64,000 nt of DNA from assembly GCA_013399855.1 (NCBI GenBank), contig VXAY01000126.1:186885-250884 (forward strand), given 5' to 3'. This document shows, one piece after another, positions 59,701 through 64,000 of the stretch. The notes under the pieces are model-generated. The model did not search any database and had not been told where the DNA came from. It was given only the letters and a program-made list of their open reading frames with translations. Both the position numbers and the translations under genes were made by a program. Source of the stretch: Oxyruncus cristatus (lineage: Eukaryota; Chordata; Aves; Passeriformes; Cotingidae). Position 1 is the stretch's first letter. Each line of letters starts with the position of its first letter.

Positions 59701-62700
59701 TGAAAGTGTCCTGAAATTAAACACATTATTAATAAGAATACATGGATAGATTCTCAGTGGTCTCAGCTAAGGTCTGAGGAAAACATATCCATAGATTTTT
59801 TTTTTTTCTGCCACATCAGGAAAAAAAAAGTGTTTTGAAGAAGAGCAGATTTCAAACAAGAAAAACTGTTTAAGAAAAATTATACAGTTTCAAGATAAGT
59901 TAATCTAATTTCCATGCATCTGAGTTGCATAACCAGAACAGAGATTATACAGTATGTATTTACATAATTTATGTACATCATGTGGAAAAAAATATTTTTT
60001 TTGATTGATGATAGGTTGTCAAAACATTTATATTTGTACTTACTGTTCACATGTCAGTGGTGTTATAGGTTCTTGTTGATTTTGCTAGGGTTTTTTTCTG
60101 TCCCAAATTTAACCTTTCTGAATATCACACTCTTTGCAGAAAATATCTATTGTTTGTTTTGTTGATTCTTTTAACAGGCAGTGGGAGGACAATTCCATTT
60201 TCTGCATACCATTGTTGAGTAACTCTGTGTGTCTCATATGACAATAACTATGGATAGCAGATATAGAAACATTTTCCTTACTTGTTACTGATATTCACAT
60301 TTTATGATGGAAATTATTTAACAAAACTGGGAGAAAAAAAAGAATGGACAAATAAATACAAGTAATAAATTTATGAAGGTCTAAAAGTGCCAAAGAATGG
60401 AGTTGCTCACTCACCCCGGACTTGTCAGGGAAGGAAAATAAGTATAATACAATGATATGACTAATTGATGCATTCTTCAGGGAATACTCGAATATAATTC
60501 CACCGGCTTTTCTAGTCCACTACACTTGTAAGAAATACAAATTTTACAGTCTGCAGTCAAGACTTGCCAGGTGTGCTGGCACTTCCTCTCAAAAACCTGG
60601 CCCTGCAGAAGCAGTGTGATGAGTCTCTTCCCTGTGGCTTTAGTGCCACCTTCAGGTGCAAAAAATGAGGTTTCTGAGGCAGAGTGCCTGGCTTCTTTTT
60701 AGCTGAATCTTTAAACACTATTGTCATGTAATAACTATACAGTCAGTGACATTGCTACAGCAGGCTTAGGCTTAAACAGCCATCTGATACAACTGCTCAG
60801 ACCACTTCCCAAACAAAGGATGTCTAATCAGTTACCAGCATTATAAAAACGGTGGGATGCTATGTAATGGGAATGGATATGGTTATGCATCAATCCAAGG
60901 AGAGTGACAGCAGCATATCTTCCTTTATCTCCCCTGGTTTTTAGCTGCTATGTAGCTTATCAGCTAAAAAGTACCAGCAAGTTCCCTCCTCTGCAATGGT
61001 TTCAACAGAGCCTGGCTGTGGTGTCTTAACTCGACTCCATGCTCTGTTTAGTCCCTCTTTGTATTGTGTGAGGGAAGTCGGGTATGTTGACCATATTCCA
61101 TCCAGGGACTAGCAACCGTATTTCCCCCCATAATGTCTGAACCATTATGCTTAATTTTACCCCCAGGCTTTTTCCCCACAGTCTCACCTTTGTCAACGGA
61201 ACCTTCTCAGAGTCAAAATTGGAGTTAACAGTTTTGCATCCGAAGAGGGAAGGAGATGCTTGCTAGGTGTGCAGGAGATGTAGCATTCTACCTTTAGCAA
61301 TGGTGTTGCCTTTCCCTGCTCTTAGAGGATTTTGCCACTCCTTCAGACATGACTCTGATAGTTTGATTTGCACCATCAGCTCTTCACTCAAGAGCTCAGT
61401 TCTCCAGTTATTAGTCATGGCTTAGGCTTGCTCTGAAACCTTTGTTGTCATTTGTACACTATGATGGGTGTACTGAAGAACCTTTTCAATCATGTCTTTC
61501 AAAATGCACACTTCGGGTCACAACTGGGCAAGGCAGAGGAATCTGGTCACACATTTCCATATCAGAAATGAACAGCAGCTGCCAGTGAGCAAGCAACATC
61601 ACTGTCCATACAATGTATCAATATGATTACTCCACTAACCTACCCCTACTTGATTCCTTTTACTAGTCCAGAAATCCCTATGCCCTGAGTTGAAGGAGTG
61701 TTGTTCTTTAGGCTGGCATTGTGCCCCATATGTTATTGGTAGCTTAAATGAGAACATTAACATTCCTAGGAATAAAGTAACAAAAAGTTCTTGTTCAAAA
61801 AATAGAGGAATGGATAAACAAGTCCCAAATGGATTTTTTTATTTAGAGCATCAGTTCAGTTTTGAAATCCCTTTGCTGTTGTCAGAGTAAAATTTCCTGT
61901 ATTCCAGTATGGTGCAAAAATGGAGTTGCAAGCTCGGTTTGGATTTTCAGCTGGAAGAATTTTTTTATTTTTACTATTAGAACATTTAAATTGCAACAGT
62001 CAAACTAGATGCCAGAGGCCATTTCACATGTTAATAGAAAACAATAAGTAAGAGACAGAGTTATGCCACCAAAATAGGGGAAGAATATTTTAAGAACAGA
62101 GCATGTGAAATTTAAACAGCAAAAGAAGTGTCAGGAAAACAGCTCACAAAAAGGAAATAGATACTTGCTTAAAATAAAAGCTTCAGGTGTATTTCTTGCA
62201 GAACTTCATTGCTATTTAATGTTTACTGATTTTTCATGAATGGAATAGATTCTGTTTCTTATTACACAAATTAGAGTAGGAGATGAGAATTTATTTCAAA
62301 AGGGAACAATTCCTGAAGAATTTATGTCTATAAAATCAGTACTCTTTATACATTCTTTCTATTTGTAAAGAAATTTAGAAATACAGAAGTAAACTGCAAA
62401 GCAAAGTGGACTGTGTAATTTGAATAAAAAGGTTTTTTTCTAAGTTTTGGCATGGAAAGTAAAACAGCTTACTAAAAAAAAAATCACATGAAAATAATAT
62501 TGGTAGATTATACAAAGGCAAGAGGTAACTGGTTTTCTCCTACTTAGACAGGAATGGATAGTGAAAAGAGTATGTGTAATAGATTGGGATACCAAATTCC
62601 AGATAAAAATGGGAAACCAACAAAGATTAGAACAGGTTCTTTAGTGGTTTATGTGATTGTGGTTTCTCAACAATGCCTGAGAGTTTGGCCTTCCAGTCTT

Positions 62701-63786
62701 CCACTGATTGCAATTAGATAAACAAAATCATATTGGGATCACAGTAGAAGATTTGTGTTACTATTCTGTGAGTGTGATTGAGGAGCAAAGGGTAAGATAT
62801 AATTTCTGTGAGCTTCATTATATGATACTGATCAAGTATTTTCTAACTGAAATCAGAATGTAGGGCCAGAAATCACTCTAAGAACAAGGAGCAAATTCCA
62901 GAGAAGTAATTTTCCTTATGAGTACAGGAAGGACTAGGATGCAATTTGCAAACCTAGGAGTCCCAAATGAGATTCCTAGATATTCAGTATTTTTCCAATA
63001 AGAGGTCTGAGTTTTAGAATTGTTTCCTAATGTATGACTCTCACAAATTCCTGTTAGTCAGGGTACTTATTATTAAGAAACCAGCATCTTGGGTTAGGAA
63101 CCTCAGCTGTGTTAATTCCTAAGCACTCTTTCTGTATACTGTCATTCACAGCAACAATGCAGTTTCTGTTATGAAAGAAATGTATATGTTTTCATGACAA
63201 ACACCAACATAATTAAAACCATCTCTAGAAATGCTAATTATCTTTATATACTTTTTAAAATTGGATATCATTCTTAAGAATGCTCAATTTTAAAATCTTT
63301 TTCTCTGTTGAAGTTACTGTCTAGCCAGGTCTCTTTCCATTTTACTGCAAAATGACATAGGTTTGCTTTAAACACTGATGATTCTACAGGCTTCTCTTTT
63401 TTTAAAGGTGGATCAAATACTGCTGTCACTGTATCAGACTACCTGGAAAGGAATTGGCCTCCAAGGCCCACTTAAGTGGGACTGTTCTGACTTCTTACTC
63501 TGTAAAAATATCAAGGGTCTATTTAAAAATAATGGAGAACTACAGAAGGTACTGATACACTTAGCTGATCAAATCCTGAAAGTAGCCCAGAGCTTAAATT
63601 TCTAAGAACTTGAAGGATTTTGCCTAATGTAGAAGCATGGTACAGGAGAAGTGTTCACACTCTGCATTACTGCTCTTCATTATTTTGCTCAGTTTCATTT
63701 CAAAGGATGAATTAGTAGAAGTGTTTGATAGGTTCAGCTAATCTTTCGCTATTTGGAAAGGTTTTTATTTTCCTCTATCCCCACAG
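56774..63786 (+). other. ADCY1 intron, 7,013 bp
   Basis: Separates membrane helix 12 from the C2 domain. No CR1 copy is visible. It holds A-rich runs (59799-59830) and a phase-compatible open block at 63408-63548 bounded by splice-like signals. Nothing else recognised. Confidence 0.75.
63408..63548 (+). other. Candidate cassette exon (unproven)
   Basis: A 141-bp block preceded by a pyrimidine tract ending TTTTTTTAAAG and followed by AAG-GTACTG. It is open in the frame that continues the upstream ADCY1 exon (phase 0) and returns to phase 0, so inclusion would add 47 residues (VDQILLSLYQTTWKG at the start) between membrane helix 12 and C2. The donor is weak and the peptide resembles nothing that I know. 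It may be chance. Confidence 0.15.
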
Positions 63787-63903
63787 GCAGAAGAAGAGAG
63801 AGATGATATGGAGAGAGTCAAGCTGGACAATAAAAGAATTCTCTTCAACCTGTTGCCAGCACATGTTGCACAGCACTTTCTTATGTCTAATCCAAGAAAT
63901 ATG
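63787..63903 (+). CDS. ADCY1: ADCY1 exon (probably exon 14): start of C2 domain
   Basis: This 117-bp exon is phase 0 at both ends (acceptor TCTATCCCCACAG, donor GTAAAC) and encodes about residues 822-860. It reads AEEERDDMERVKLDNKRIL followed by FNLLPAHVAQHFL and ends SNPRNM. The first half is the helical linker after membrane helix 12; FNLLPAHVAQHF is the conserved opening of the C2 cyclase domain. The donor GTAAAC is weaker than the others. The remaining C2 exons lie downstream of the window. Confidence 0.97.
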
Positions 63904-64000
63904 GTAAACCAAGATAAAATTTAAATACATGTTGTATGGATGTGGCCCTGTGTTGCTTGGGTCACCTTTCAAATGTATGTTTTCAACAAAGGCTTGGACT
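63904..64000 (+). other. Start of the next ADCY1 intron
   Basis: Intron sequence after the first C2 exon, cut by the window end; nothing recognised. Confidence 0.85.

Larger units (their letters stand above)
1..64000 (+). other. ADCY1: ADCY1 gene, internal segment with 12 coding exons
   Basis: Adenylyl cyclase type 1 makes cAMP from ATP at the plasma membrane and is stimulated by Ca2+/calmodulin; in vertebrates it is mainly neuronal. Twelve exons from 6384 to 63903 splice in one frame (1,666 bp, 555 whole codons) and give C1a, C1b, six membrane helices and the first part of C2 in the family order. The protein matches what I recall of human ADCY1 almost residue for residue with no indel; the C1a stretch reading [13 protein letters not shown] is the type 1 form and differs from type 8 (GLPEPRQDHAHCC), the nearest paralogue. 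The start codon, first membrane domain, stop codon and 3' UTR are outside the window. Exon numbers (probably exons 3 to 14 of 20) are inferred from the human gene. Confidence 0.96.

Noticed and set aside
6384..63903. Assignment to ADCY8 instead of ADCY1
   Set aside because: The C1a segment [13 protein letters not shown], the C1b FKTVCYLLVQ helix and the serines at 545 and 552 fit type 1; type 8 differs at these places.
1..64000. CRISPR array, tRNA, rRNA, integrated virus or bacterial operon
   Set aside because: No regularly spaced repeats, no tRNA-like cloverleaf, no rRNA similarity and no viral gene were seen. The repeats are CR1 LINE copies and microsatellites.

Overview
The window is vertebrate nuclear DNA, most likely from a bird (another sauropsid such as a crocodilian or turtle is the alternative). 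It is AT-rich, intron-dominated sequence whose only dispersed repeats I recognise are CR1 LINEs with the sauropsid-type 3' tail (ATTCTATG-like repeats). I see no SINE or L1 of mammalian type and no bacterial or viral gene. There is one gene, on the + strand: the middle of ADCY1, the calcium/calmodulin-stimulated adenylyl cyclase. Twelve consecutive coding exons (112, 128, 159, 142, 156, 195, 98, 85, 90, 257, 127 and 117 bp) join without a frame break into 555 complete codons plus one split serine. All complete introns are GT-AG. By alignment from memory with the human protein, without indels, they cover residues of about 306 to 860. The 5' exons (N-terminus, first membrane domain, start of C1a) and the 3' exons (catalytic part of C2) lie outside the window. 

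Layout: 1-6383 is the end of an upstream intron holding a nearly full-length but dead CR1 element and a second copy of its left-hand part. Exons at 6384, 20124, 26395 and 27990 encode the C1a catalytic domain, with both metal-binding aspartates and the phosphate-binding arginine. Exons at 40333 and 43960 encode C1b, with the calmodulin-binding helix and the serines known as CaM kinase IV targets. Exons at 45596, 48927, 52810, 55773 and 56647 encode the second six-helix membrane domain with its glycosylation loop. The exon at 63787 begins C2. The introns range from 617 bp to 13.6 kb and contain five further CR1 fragments, simple repeats and several perfect inverted repeats. 

How it works together: C1a and C2 form one active site that converts ATP to cAMP; the C1b helix makes activity depend on Ca2+/calmodulin. 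No new multi-gene system is visible. The observations most worth a second look are intronic: a 41-bp sequence present twice 43 kb apart, a run of three adjacent hairpins next to one copy, a pre-miRNA-like hairpin, CTCF-like motifs around the calmodulin-binding exon, and a phase-compatible cassette-exon candidate before the C2 exon.
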